DNA of 64,000 nt from the NCBI RefSeq assembly GCF_014839805.1, contig NC_051131.1, forward strand, positions 11,086,913 through 11,150,912. Direction: 5' to 3'. Positions within the stretch are counted from its first letter, which is position 1; each line of letters begins with the position of its first letter. The position numbers and the translations under genes were made by a program. The notes beneath the pieces are model-generated. The model saw only the letters and a list, made by a program, of their open reading frames with translations. It had not been told where the DNA came from and made no database searches. Of this stretch, positions 33,085 through 44,925 are shown in pieces. Origin of the DNA: Manduca sexta (lineage: Eukaryota; Arthropoda; Insecta; Lepidoptera; Sphingidae).

Positions 33085-33345
33085 TATTATAAATGCGGTA
33101 GGTTGTTAAAATATTTGGACATTTGGATGTTTGTAATGGCAAAAACAGATAAACTGATTTGGATGAATTTTAGCACATGAATAGATCATGTTCCGGATTC
33201 ACATTGGCTACTTTTTATCGTGGTAATGTGTCGCCTTTGGAGATAATGGAATTATTAATAGATGACACAGGCGTCGTATGGATGGAGTAAAAAATCGCTG
33301 CAGGGTTTTAAGAGCTTTTCGCGAAAATCGCGAGAAACACCTAGT
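33085..33345 (+). repeat. RTE/SINE-like repeat
   Basis: TTAATATTATAAATGCGGTAG opens the usual 5' side, followed by GGATGAATTTTAGCACATG and CGCGAGAAACACCTAGTAAT. Non-coding. Confidence 0.5.
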
Positions 33346-36300
33346 AATATAAAAACTAAACAGTATAATTTCCCTGTTAACTGTTAACGTAAGTGCGCGC
33401 TGGTCTCGATCCAGCCGCCCTCAAACTTATGGCTTCAATTACCTGATGATTTATTACAACGGGGCGAAGTAATTAAAGTTAGATAGAAAGTGCATTAAAC
33501 GAGATCGATACATTTTCTTGTTTATTGCCACCGGTGCCTGCGGTGAACATGTCTTGCTTTCAAATGATCCTATAAATGTTATCTTCGGACTACCTTTACC
33601 GATACTCTCAGTCGGTTAATGTTTCAATTTTGGTTTAATTACTATTAGATATTACTTTGAGTGGTCAGTTTTAAAGTTTACACGTTATTTTATTTAGTTT
33701 TGAACTATGTATGTTGTTTTTATGACGGTTGACAGGGGAAACTAAAATTTACCGATTGCTCGGATATACAAAAGAAACTGGCAATTGACCTCTGTGGTTT
33801 TGAGAGACGGTAAAGTCAATAAAAAAATATAAAGTTAAAAGGACTGAATAAAACGAGAACCAGCTTAGGTAAGTAACAAAGTCAGTCGAGTCTTTAGTAT
33901 ACGAACTTTCAAATATCTTACTTACTATCCAAGTTTCTCTAGCAAACTGTCACTTCACGTCAGCTTTTGCAAAACAGTGGTACAACCTCGGTCGAGCCAG
34001 GGCATTCGTGTTATCAATATTATGTCAGTTTTTCTAACAGTTTCAAATAATATAGAATAATATAAACACAATAGAAACACTATTGACAATGGAATATTTC
34101 ATTGAAAGCGACAAAACCACATTTAATTCATTAATTGACCTATTTCCCACTGATTTACAACAGGCCGTTGACAATAAATTGTGATGACAAACGCGCAAAT
34201 AAATTTTGTTGTGATCATAACTTTCAAAGTGATTTGTGAGATCCGCTGAAGGACAACTTTTATGAGTGAAACGGACTATGAGCCATTCTGGGATTGATTC
34301 CCAACTCAGGAAGAATATATTAGTATATTGATTCAAAATATAATTTATCTGAGTTTCGAACGATTAAAATCTGTGCTTAATAACACAATGGTTCCTTTAG
34401 TATATCATTATATTTTTTATTCACATTGCTTGATTGATACTTGATTCACTATAAACGAAATGAAAATTATTTAGGGAACCTTTTTCTCAATATTTCATCA
34501 CGATAGTCTAGAATAAATTGACGTAAACTGGAATCGCGATTATTCATAACATTTGTTTTGTGTATAACAAAAGAATTTCCCGATATATTCTGTAATACAA
34601 TATATTCAGAATCCTGTAGGATTATGAGTGGTCAAGTTTAGCGTAGATAATTACTTATAATAATATTACTCTGCGGGTTTAAAGTTAAAAATATCTATTT
34701 TTTTCCTACGGCCAAATAACTCTTCTGCAGCTAAATTCGCAAACGAGATCAAAAATAATCTAATAAAACCAGTACACTGAACAAAACAATTGTAGTTGAT
34801 TAATGTTGGTCCCACGAGCGTTGTGACGTATCAATAAAGATCACTTGATTCTATTGTGTCTGTCCGGGAATTTCCATTAGCATTAAAAAGGTGAACCCAT
34901 GCTAGTAGCGGGTTGAACAGCTGTTACATATTTGCTTGGTGTTCAAGTTACTGCGTGCAAGCGGATAGGTTGCTGTAAACCTTTAAGACAGTTGGAGCGA
35001 TAATTGACTTAAGCGACTTTGGGTTTCATATAGGTATATAGACGACGAATTTGAATTGTCGTAAGGGTCATTTTGTCGAAAGTACGTTCTATATGCCATT
35101 GAACTGGGAATCTTATCCTCTATCTATCTGTATATATAAAATTTTGATATGTCTTAAAACGAGGGAGCTACGGCTTCGATTTTGTACTAAATGACAGAAG
35201 AGTTAAACTTTGAGTCACATAGGTCAAGTTTTTCATATAAACTTTATTTTACTTGCATAAATTTTTAAAGTATGTGTCTAGAAAACACGTTGATAGGAAA
35301 GAAATGAAGAAGTTATCAAGTGTAAAATTTATTATTATTTTAACTATCCTGTACTGTCCACGTTTGTGCTTTACTATTTTTGAAATTTCCACCATAGATC
35401 TATTTAAAATTAACACAGTTCCCAGTGTTTTTTTGAATCTAGTTTAGATTTTTCAACAAATGTCGCTTAAGTCATCAATCGTAACTTGATTATTTTAAAA
35501 TTAACGCGACCGTATCCACGTGAAATATTGCCCCATAGTAAAAGTAGCACTGCGTGTTTTCTGGGGGTAAATCTTTGCGTGTACCAAATTTCATTGGAGT
35601 CCTTGCAGCGTATACAGCATTACAAATAAGAATATAGTACACCTAAATCATCTTAAATTTGAAAATATCTTCATATCTGAGTAACATACACTCACGATCT
35701 TATCACATAAAGGTAGTCAGAGACTTTTCAGTGTCACATGCTAAGATTTTAGATTTTTTCAATATTTTATTGCACGAAAATACATTTTTAAAATCATGCA
35801 ATAAGTTTGCACCACACAAGTATGGAGTCAATGCGCTCTATTTAAATGAACCAGCGGCCGGCCGGCGACTTGAGCTCGCAAATGCAAATTTCATCTCGAT
35901 TGGGAGTGAAACTGTCCTACCAACATTTCCACTACGTGCATTCAGCTTTGAATCTTGACTAAACGGGCTACCTTCACCCAATGCGTGTTTTACCGCGATA
36001 GTAACGGTTTATTATTTCGATTTATTGCACGATTAACAAATATTTTGGGTTGGGCTTTGCATTGTTGGACAAAGCTTGAAGGTATTAGAGAAAACGCATG
36101 AGACTATTACTCATAGCAGAAAATAGCAATGTTAGTAAAGGCTCAAAATTGTAAGTGCAAAATATTGTTTGTTTAAGCTAATTTGCCATTACAGTTTTAA
36201 TAACAGCTTACCAAGAGAAATCTTTAGGTTTATTTAGAACACTTCACAAAATATCAAATGAGTCCCATTATATAAAAAATTCAATACAAGTGCCTATTTC

Positions 36301-39300
36301 AAATTGATCGTTTCCTCAATTGCATCTTGATTCGTCTAGAGCAATTTTTATTTATAAACGGAATAATGAAAACACGAGCCGAGCCAGCTTTTCAACACCT
36401 CCGTACTTTTGATGAGCGCGAAAACGTAATTTCCTTATTATTATAAACTGCCGTTTAGGAATATGATTTAATATTTTTCAAACCATTAAAGACATCAATC
36501 CTTGTCAGTCATTTGATAAGAATACAATGAGAATGACAATCAAAAATGTAATGTTGCTTTATATTTTGGTTAGAGACCGGACAACATAGATTCTAATTTT
36601 TCGAAGATGTTGTAGATAAAATAAAGTTAAATTGATATTGTTTATACTCTTCGGAGAACTTTGTTTTATTTTTAACATTATTACAGCAAATAATTCACTT
36701 TATTTTTAAATCTAGTAGTTTAAAGTGCTTTGATAAAATCGTCAGACATTATCTGCAAAACTTGGTTGGGATTTATTTATCTGTGCCTTATTCTGAAACA
36801 AAAAAATCTTACTACAGCTTGAGTAATATTTTTATTCTAGAATTGGTAGGTTTATTAATTCTAAAAGTGTTTTTAATTTAAATATATTTCGTTACACCAC
36901 AAGCTTCGGCATCAGAGCGCCGCGTCGGTCAGGTAATTCCAATTTACTTTAATATTAATATTGACTCGAATATCAATAACAGCGTAGTGTGTTTCGTAGT
37001 ACTAAAATTTTAATTAAATCCTGAACATTGTTGGTCGGTGGGCTCATATTGTATAGCGGAGAATTAATTTTGCAAGATGATGTTCAGAATGGGAGCGCAC
37101 CACTCGGTCGGAGTTAATTTTTGAAGCGAAAAGAACTTCGTCGTGTTGAAAGTTTTTCGTGAGAGGTAATATTTTCAGCGTTTAAAAGTACGTCTTGCTC
37201 GGGGACTAGATAAATGCTTGCTGGGATGCGCGCAGTGTTTGAAAATATTATATTTATTACAAGATTTGCTGGCTTCGGTAGTGTGGAACTTTATTTGTAT
37301 TATTTATTATCTGTAGTATATTTTTATTTATTGTACAATCATAATAATGTATATTATTTCCATGATTTCAGCAGTTCAATATGATTTGCGAACAAATGGA
37401 CAGACTCGTATATCTAGTAAAGTACCTACTGTACAGACTTTTTGAGATTCTATAGGTTTGAATCTCCATCATTCACGGGTAAAGAATATGTTAAGATGTC
37501 AAAATACTCATTTCTACTGTTTACGGTAGTTAATGCGGTGGTCGATATCGTTTGATTTTTAAAATAACATTACTCAAAATTTCTATATGATTTTTAAAAA
37601 GGGGGTATATAGAACACAAGTATATACAGATGTCACAAAATATTGAATTTGTAAAATATCTTATAATCGATTTCTAATATAATACTTTAGGCTTCTAGTA
37701 ATATCATCAATACAAATCTTATGCATACATAAACGCATACTTTGGATCAACCGAGTAATATCGACCATTAGTAGTCAGAGCTGTAGATGAATTCCGGTGA
37801 TACAATGAACTCCCAAAGCTAAAAAATCAAGGACGCCATTTCATCACAGCTACGTGATTGGGACAAACTCAAAAAGCGTTTCGATACCGTACAAAAACCG
37901 TCTTTCGAAGTCCGACTAAAATCGTGGCACGAGACACATTGACCGTTCCATTGTGTAGTTTTATTACGGTGGTCGAAGTGCCTGATCATTTCGTTATGAA
38001 CACCCCGTAACATACTTAGCTAAAATGATGTTTATTCTGTTAGACGTAAGGTCGCATTTGTGAAATGTTTTTTCTGTTCTTACTTTGAATGTGTTGAGGG
38101 ATATTGATCTGTATATGGTTTGGGGAAGATTGGTTTTGCTTTAAATGGAGTGGAGCGGTTTTTGTAGTGCCACGGGCCCAAAGCGCACCCGCGGGCTGTC
38201 ACGCGCCGCGTATTGTCGGTAGGTACTGGCGATGGGCAAAAAGCGATGCATCGATAAAAAGGTGAGTCGGCCGACGCTGTGGATACTAAATGAAAAAAAG
38301 AAACGCCAAGACTTCCATTCTCGTATTTAAATTGCTTTTTGAACTGCATTATTTTCTTAAATTATTAAACATTGTGGAAAGAAGCGCATGTCATTATATT
38401 ACACAGAATTACTGCGCAATTCTTTATATAATAGGATATTTGAGTAACTTTCGTTCTTTATTTTAATTTTAATCAAATATATACGTCAAATTAATTCTAG
38501 CAGTAGTATGCCTTTGAATTCCGCTAGAAGAGGTAAGCGTCAAGAAATGAGAAGAGGGGCTACTGGACGTCATCGGGAAGTACATTTAATGCGAAAGAAA
38601 GAGATAAAGCAATAATCCACATTATCATATTTGAAATATAAATGACTGTTCATTTCTTAACAAATTTCAATGCAGTTTATAGAAAATCACTCATAGGAAA
38701 ACACTCTTTTATCGTCTCTATCAAAAACATAAGTACAAACATTGCATTCTTTTTTATAAACTCGACTTTGAAAATCCTTTCTGAATCCAGACATTTACTT
38801 CTTCATTTTTATCTAAATACAAGCGGAGTTGTTACAACCAACTTCTAGCTGCTAGTACAAACTGTCAAATAAATGTACAGCGGGAGCGACATCTCATACT
38901 ATATGTCGACGTAAAAAAGTATTTTTTCTTTGTGAAACATCCACAGAGAGTTTTCACCTTGTTTGTAATATTACTCTTTGGGATAACAAGACAGTCATTG
39001 TTAGACTCGAATGAAAGTAATAACTTCTTTGCAAATCACAAAGGGCGTTTGGAGTTAGTTTTTTTGATAGAATTCTTAAGAAGTATTTTTGTGAGACAGA
39101 AAACTTTATATACATTTTTAGAAATGAAAAATAAATTTACGTTTTTTTATTATAAACTCCGCATTTCGTATTTAATTTACGATTGGTTTTAAAATTATAT
39201 TGTGCTAAATCATCTAACAACTTTTGCATAAGAAAAATGCACTACCACTGAAAAAAGCACATCTTACCTTGAACTCTTTGTCTATTTATACAAAGGTGAG

Positions 39301-40670
39301 TGTGCTTCAGCCTTGAATAAATTGTGCTAATTCGTACACACAAGAAATAGTACCAAGTCATGATTGACACAACTAAAGGATTTTCGGTTCCGAGCATCCA
39401 TATCTGAATTGCCGAGGGTTTGAAACGATAATTCCCTTAAGTACAGAGGACAAGGGCTTCGAGATTATTGCCTCTAAACCATAAACTATTAATGACAGTT
39501 GCTAACTTTACCTAATCGCCGTAGTCGTAGTTTAAAGTTCTGTTTAACAAGTAATCCGTGTGCAGAGGGCATATATGTTTGCGTGTATATTTGTTATTAG
39601 TATATTGTTGAAGAATTATTACGTAGAAGAACTACGTGGAATTCTATTAGCTTTATAAAATAGCTTTCCATTTTTAAAAAAGAATGTTGTTGTACGCCTG
39701 AGTTATTTGGGTTTCAAGGGATCTCACTCAATATAATTAAATAATCCCCCCCCCCCCTATTACCCTGTTATATTCTTTCATTCATTTTGTATTATATGCC
39801 TGCTGTGACGACACGTAATTGAAACAATGTTTAGCTTTTTGTTTGAAACTTTGTTTCGATCAGGTATTGATGTATGTTTTGAGAGTTATTTCTTTTAATA
39901 AATAAATATTTGAACGCAGCAGAAACTTGTTAATTAAAGTGAATTTATTTTGAGACTGTGGTACATACAACCATCTATAACCCTGCTCTCAGCAACATCA
40001 GCCAGAAAAAGTGAAATGTTTCCTCTAAAAGAATTCAAACCGACCCGTTAGAAGTGACCTGCAGCTGCAAGTTCCTGTGATTTTTATTAATAGTCGGACT
40101 CTACTACTTTTCAATAAAAAAGCGAAGTCTCAACGTGATCAAATAACAAACAGCTCACCTTTAAATTAACCGCCTTAAGGTCCTCTATTTGTAGATTGAA
40201 TTTCGTTCAGTTTAATTACAGACGAGGAAATTGGGACCTCGGATCTAGATTGAAACACAGACATGTTTATGAACAAAAATATTTTAAAAGTAATTATTGT
40301 TTGCCGATTTGCCTGCGAATAAGTCTTTTCTCGGGTAAAAAGTATTATAGCACGCAAAGATGACAAAGCATCGTATCAGTTAATCTATTTTCAGAATTAA
40401 AATTATTTCCAGTAGTTCCTTCCACAGACTATCGTGTTCAAACAAAAAAACAATTTAAGAATAGTTAAATAAATGCATTTAAGAGTCGCTCTATTGTCGG
40501 ACACTTTTATTATAGTCCCTTGTCATTGTTCTGAGTAGTCAACAGGGTTTCTGATATGTCGGTTCCATAACAATTAGTCTTAGTAAAATATTTATATTGA
40601 CACATCATATAGACAGACTTGGCTTATTGCTCCTTATAATTATTTAAAGAATTGTATTTCTTAAATTGGA
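33346..40670. other. No gene recognised; scattered GC-richer patches
   Basis: Long AT-rich stretch without domain-bearing ORFs. GC-richer patches at about 35845-35960 (with ATGCAAAT and a TATTTAAAT on the same side) and 38155-38290 (GGGCCCAAAGCGC..CGCGCCGCG) may be regulatory or old repeat. A pure C run lies at 39747-39759. Confidence 0.35.
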
Positions 40671-40860
40671 AGAACGAGAACGAAGGCGCAAAAGGTGGGT
40701 AGACCAGATTGCCAATGTGCTCAAAGCACCCCATTACTGCGGCACTTAATTAGGCGGAATACCGAAGCCGATGAAGATACGCCATCATCAGAACAATTGA
40801 GTCATGAATATCAATAAGAGACCGACTGGAGATAGATTGCTTGACGTACTCAGGTATTAT
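40671..40860 (+). repeat. Degraded retroelement coding fragment
   Basis: AAGGTGGGTAGACCAGATTG followed by about 130 bp resembles the arginine-rich end (RRRKRWVDQI-like) common to lepidopteran retroelement open frames. Too short and decayed to classify. Confidence 0.3.
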
Positions 40861-41159
40861 AATATTTGAATACCTCCTTTCTTAGAATTTACTATTATAA
40901 TACCTTTTCTTTACGTAAATATTGAAAGTATGAAACGAGTAATCGTTTGAACAAAATTCCCTGAAGAAGCAGGGAATAAAAAGGGAACAAGATGACGCTC
41001 GCGTTGGTCTGGATAATGCGAAATCTTAGAAAACGCCCGCAGGTAAATGTCTCAGGCAGACAATTTTGTCCTGAGACTGTTTTTAAGCTCTCGGAATTGT
41101 GGCGAAACAATGATAGACGCGAATATTTTAGAATGGAGTTAGGACTCAAGCCCTCATCC

Positions 41160-41262
41160 CTAAAGAGGTTGGCAGAGGCTCGGCTGGTGTACCCAATCTC
41201 AACCGGGCGAGCCTATTGCCATATCGGGCGCAAATTCCACATTCCGGGCTGTTATATGCTTT
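41160..41262 (-). repeat. SINE fragment
   Basis: GGGCGAGCCTATTGCCATAT and GGCGCAAATTCCACATTCCG match, with changes, the minus-strand SINE near 63495-63545. Confidence 0.5.
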
Positions 41263-41305
41263 AATTAATCATAATATGTAGTTGTGTATCTAATGTATTT
41301 TCGAC

Positions 41306-41690
41306 TGCCTCGGTAGCATAGTTATAATTGCACCCGGTACAAGTGCGACTATCGCGTTGAGGCCCTGGATTCGAATTCGGGGTTGGGCCAAAATAATTGT
41401 GACTGGGTGTTTCCATCTTAAAAACATTACTCAGTTGCAGCCCGGAGTCAGGAAGTTGGCGGTGTGATGCCCCCGTACCTCGGAAAGTATGTAAAGCCCC
41501 TAAGTCCTACGCCTGATCTCTCCAGTTATGTCGGATTGCCGTCTCACCAAACTATGAGAGTGAAGGAACAGAGAGTGCACCTGTGTATTGCGCACACACT
41601 GGTGCACTATAATATATCCTGCGTACCTGGCTGATCTCCGTTGAGATTGGCCGCCGTGGCCGAAATTCGGTTAGGAAGGAATCAAAACCC
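41306..41690 (+). repeat. tRNA-derived SINE, long-bodied family, nearly full
   Basis: tRNA-like head GCCTCGGTAGCATAGTT with a box B GATTCGAATTC near 41370, then the body: GTGACTGGGTGTTTCC, CAGCCCGGAGTCAGGAAGTT, GTCGGATTGCCGTCTCACC, GAGATTGGCCGCCGTGGCCG. This copy joins the head shared with 26057 to the body of 29930 and 61225. Confidence 0.75.
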
Positions 41691-42363
41691 ATCAATGTAC
41701 TTTAACTTCCGAAAGGTGAATTTTCGTAAAACCGTTCTTAATATCATTATTGCATAAATAGCAGTCCGAGAATATTATCTATCACATCAAATTTTCGGTA
41801 GCAGCGTCGTGGAATAGCCGATATTAACGTAATTTAATAATTTATACCGCTACTTAAATTGTAATTGGCATCTTATAATGGATTACAACGGTATTTTTAT
41901 AGCAACCAACGGTTAAGTTGATGTAATTAACGCCTACGACAAAACGAAAGTAGTTAATCTTATATTTTATTAAAGGATGTGGGCGGATAAATAATTTATT
42001 GAACCAAAACCTTTGTATTTGATTTATGCAAATCGTTGAACATTCTTATCTTATCCATTCTTTATAAAAATGGCTTTAGTTTCTTTTTGTATCGCGTAGA
42101 ATTCCATTTTAATAATGACAATAACAAAGGTATTTTTCTGTGTATGTCGGACCCCAAAATCATCACCAGGGAAAACTTGCGAAAGGAATACTGGAATCCC
42201 CCGCCTTAGCGACTGCAAGGCCCTGGAGGAAAGTTGGGAGGAGATAGCTGGGAAAGAAGTGTAGGGGAAGGATAGGGAAAACACTTAGGATGAGAGGAGG
42301 GGATAAGGCTAGGAAATGTTCACGATCCCTTATAGACCTCAATATGAATTGGCAACGATAAAC

Positions 42364-42631
42364 CCCCTTATTCATAGACGTTTTTTATCTAAGGACGGAG
42401 CATTGCTATGATAACAAGTCTGTTTCTCAGTGCTGACGGCATGGCAGCCTTAGCAGTGCGTAGACATAGGGCCGTTGTGATTGGCTAAAATTAAGATACA
42501 ACTTGAATCTAATTGGGTGTCAGATAAACAAAGCTGAACAAACACCAAGCTGTCAGATAAATAAAGCTGAAACAGACTTGTTTTTACAGCAGTGCTCCGT
42601 CCTTAGATAAAAAAACGTCTATGAATAAGGG
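42364..42631. mobile_element. MITE with about 42-bp terminal inverted repeats
   Basis: Left CCCTTATTCATAGACGTTTT continuing to CTAAGGACGGAGCATTGCT, right its near-perfect inverse ending CGTCTATGAATAAGGG. The 268-bp element has no coding capacity; its interior parallels the intron 12 element at 21738-22047. No target duplication is obvious. Confidence 0.85.
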
Positions 42632-42779
42632 AGGAAGTATACATACATAACTGTGTGCCTAGGGCCGTGACGCATGTCCTCCCGTGAGGGACGAGCATTC
42701 GGTGTGGAGACCGAGCACACAAGAATTGCCTCAGGGGGTAAGAAGGAAGTTATATTAAGCGTGAAAAATAATTGCAGGT

Positions 42780-42950
42780 CTTCGAAGATCATATAAATAT
42801 TTAAATGAGAAAGGACTTTTACTCGGGCAAGGCCGCGAGCAAATTTTAGTATGTAATGCTGTAAGATCCCTCTCAGTAGTAGAGGACGCCCGTGCCCAAC
42901 AGTGGGACCGTATAGAGTGGGAGTAAGACTGATATTATTATTATGCTGTA
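42780..42950. repeat. Retroelement-derived fragments
   Basis: GGGCAAGGCCGCGAGCAAA (RTE-type end) followed by CCTCTCAGTAGTAGAGGACG and CCCAACAGTGGGACCG, the family seen at 23280 and 60030. Confidence 0.5.
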
Positions 42951-43199
42951 AGGATCTAAACCCATCTCGGATTATCATTATGTTTTTCGATTTTGAAAAC
43001 AAATAATTTGGGTATTTTTCCGATACGTTATCTGAGTCCGATGCGGTTATAAGCTAACCACCTGTTATCAGAAAATAAATTCGTATCGTTGTTGCACTAG
43101 TTGCGCCTCTGCATACCGATTGAGAGAAAGGTACCTTACCTACACCTATACCTATGTATGTTATCGCTTTACGTACAAACACACATACATAGCATCACG

Positions 43200-43366
43200 C
43201 CTTTTTCAAGAGAAGGCATAGGTGTAACGTAGACACATTTCGCAAGCTATTAGGTCCTTAGTAATAAGGGGTGGACGTATCGGGTACTTTTCCATACGAA
43301 ATTCGAACCTGAGACCTAAGCGCGATAGTCGTACCTCGTACGCAATACAAATGCGCTACTAAGGCA
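43200..43366 (-). repeat. tRNA-derived SINE fragment, diverged
   Basis: On the minus strand: GACTGCCTTAGTAGCGCATT head, box B-like GGTTCGAATTT, then a body decayed toward 43200. Together with the plus-strand fragment at 43435 it makes an inverted SINE pair. Confidence 0.55.
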
Positions 43367-43434
43367 GTCTTATGCTTTACGTCATCTTGTATGTTCCCTT
43401 GGGTTTTAAATGAAATGCCTGACTTTCTCGGAAA

Positions 43435-43600
43435 GTATGTAAAGTGGCGTAGTTGTATTATGGTAGTACTGCATTGCTGATGTGGGTTCGACCTCCGGGT
43501 GGGACAAAGTAATATTGGGTTTTTCTACTCGGTATCAGCCCTGAGTCTGGGATTTGTGCCCGATATGGCGATAGGATCGCTTTCTATAGTAAGCATCATT
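43435..43600 (+). repeat. tRNA-derived SINE, truncated
   Basis: AAGTGGCGTAGTTGTATTAT head, box B GGTTCGACCTC, body CTCGGTATCAGCCCTGAGTC and CCGATATGGCGATAGGATCG. The downstream body is missing. The 136-codon ORF that starts inside it has no recognised domain. Confidence 0.6.
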
Positions 43601-44169
43601 AAAGTATGGAAAGTTAGTTACTTTCTTCTTTGTTCTTCTATGTGCTTTAATTCCTTTACTATAATGAAACTAAGCATATTGATTCTAGAGCCAGATATAC
43701 ATGAGATTGCACAAGAAGATGAATCTGAAGAAATCCAATTTATTGTAACAGTAAGAATTAATCTGCAAATACCCTTCTATTTGTACATAATTATTCCAAT
43801 TTGCGCTCTACGTAATACACTTCATGACGCATGCTTTAGATCCGATATGAATGCTGAAGCTACATGTGATCCCACTTTAGGGGCGGTAATTCCGGGTAAA
43901 ACGTGTTAGAAAAACCAAGGTAAGATATTGCATGACCCAGGAATCGTTATTAAATACCCTAGTCGACAGACAGCGATGTAACTAAAAATATCCTTTAATA
44001 GCATCACTTTATGATGCAAAATGGAAACTAACCATAAATTTATATTTGAATATATAATATTGTGGTATTCGTATATGACAATAAATGGCCGAATTTCAAT
44101 ACCATGTCGTTTAACATACTTATGTGAATATAATACGTCTATAATGACATTATTTATTTTTATTTCGAT

Positions 44170-44925
44170 TGCTTTGAATGACGAAACGAGCTTGCCGTTC
44201 ACCTGATGGTAAGCGATACGACCACCCGTATACAGCAGAAACACCATCTAACACCTTGAATTCCAAAGCTGGTATTCTATTACGCTTTCTATCTGGAGAC
44301 ATGAGATGTTAAGTCTTATTATGTCCAGTAGTTACACTGGCTACAATATGCTGGTAATGCGTCTTTTACGCGTATTTATACGGTTAATTGGTTATTTAGT
44401 GATCGAGAGTCCAGATCTGGAACACAACAGTGACTACACACTGTTGCTTGGCGGCAGAAATACATTGTCGTGGTACCTACCCAGGCGGACTCTGTAGGCA
44501 GTATAATGCTCGTGCAAAAACGTATAACTTTGACATCACAGACATTCCTAAGTACAGGAAAAAGTCCTGAAATAATTACGTATCCACAATAAATTCTAAT
44601 TAATCACATTCACCACCACATGTTATAACATAAGATGTTATTATGTTTTCTCACTTCTTATTATGTTTTATCCTTTTTTGTCTGTTTTAAGTTTTTCTAC
44701 TTATGTATCTAAATAATATTAATAACAAATAATATTATTATTTTTGCCGCTGTACCAATATATAAATTTGCATGCTGTGGTCTCCTATAATTGAAGAGGC
44801 ACGTCACATTGCTAATTGTAAAATGCTACGACATTGTTTTTATTATATGCCGTGTATCCTCCGTTGGAGGTCCTTAAATACATAGACTCTCACATATGAA
44901 AGACCTACCACCAGTATTATATAAA
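44170..44925 (+). mobile_element. Helitron-like element, copy 3, split by an insertion
   Basis: 44170-44493 matches 7110-7395 (GACGAAACGAGCTTGCCG to CCAGGCGGACTCT), and the end of the element resumes at 44885 (GACTCTCACATATGAAAGAC). GACTCT occurs at both junctions (44488-44493 and 44885-44890), which suggests a target duplication around a 391-bp insert. The part between GCTACAATATGCTGG and GAACACAACAG is also longer than in copy 1. Confidence 0.6.
44494..44884. mobile_element. 391-bp insertion inside Helitron-like copy 3
   Basis: Bounded by direct repeats of GACTCT. The interior has CCTATAATTGAAGAGGCACG and TCCTCCGTTGGAGGTCC (a short hairpin) near its right end. No ORF; class unknown. Confidence 0.45.

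Noticed and set aside
35840..35960. GC-rich patch with TATTTAAAT and ATGCAAAT resembling a core promoter
   Set aside because: No following exon, no initiator at a convincing spacing and no known gene; kept only as a note in the gene-free entry.
38080..38349. 89-codon minus-strand ORF over a GC-rich patch
   Set aside because: No homology recognised; Pro/Ser-rich composition follows from the GC-rich patch.
43499..43909. 136-codon ORF
   Set aside because: Starts inside a SINE and runs into unique AT-rich DNA without any recognised motif.
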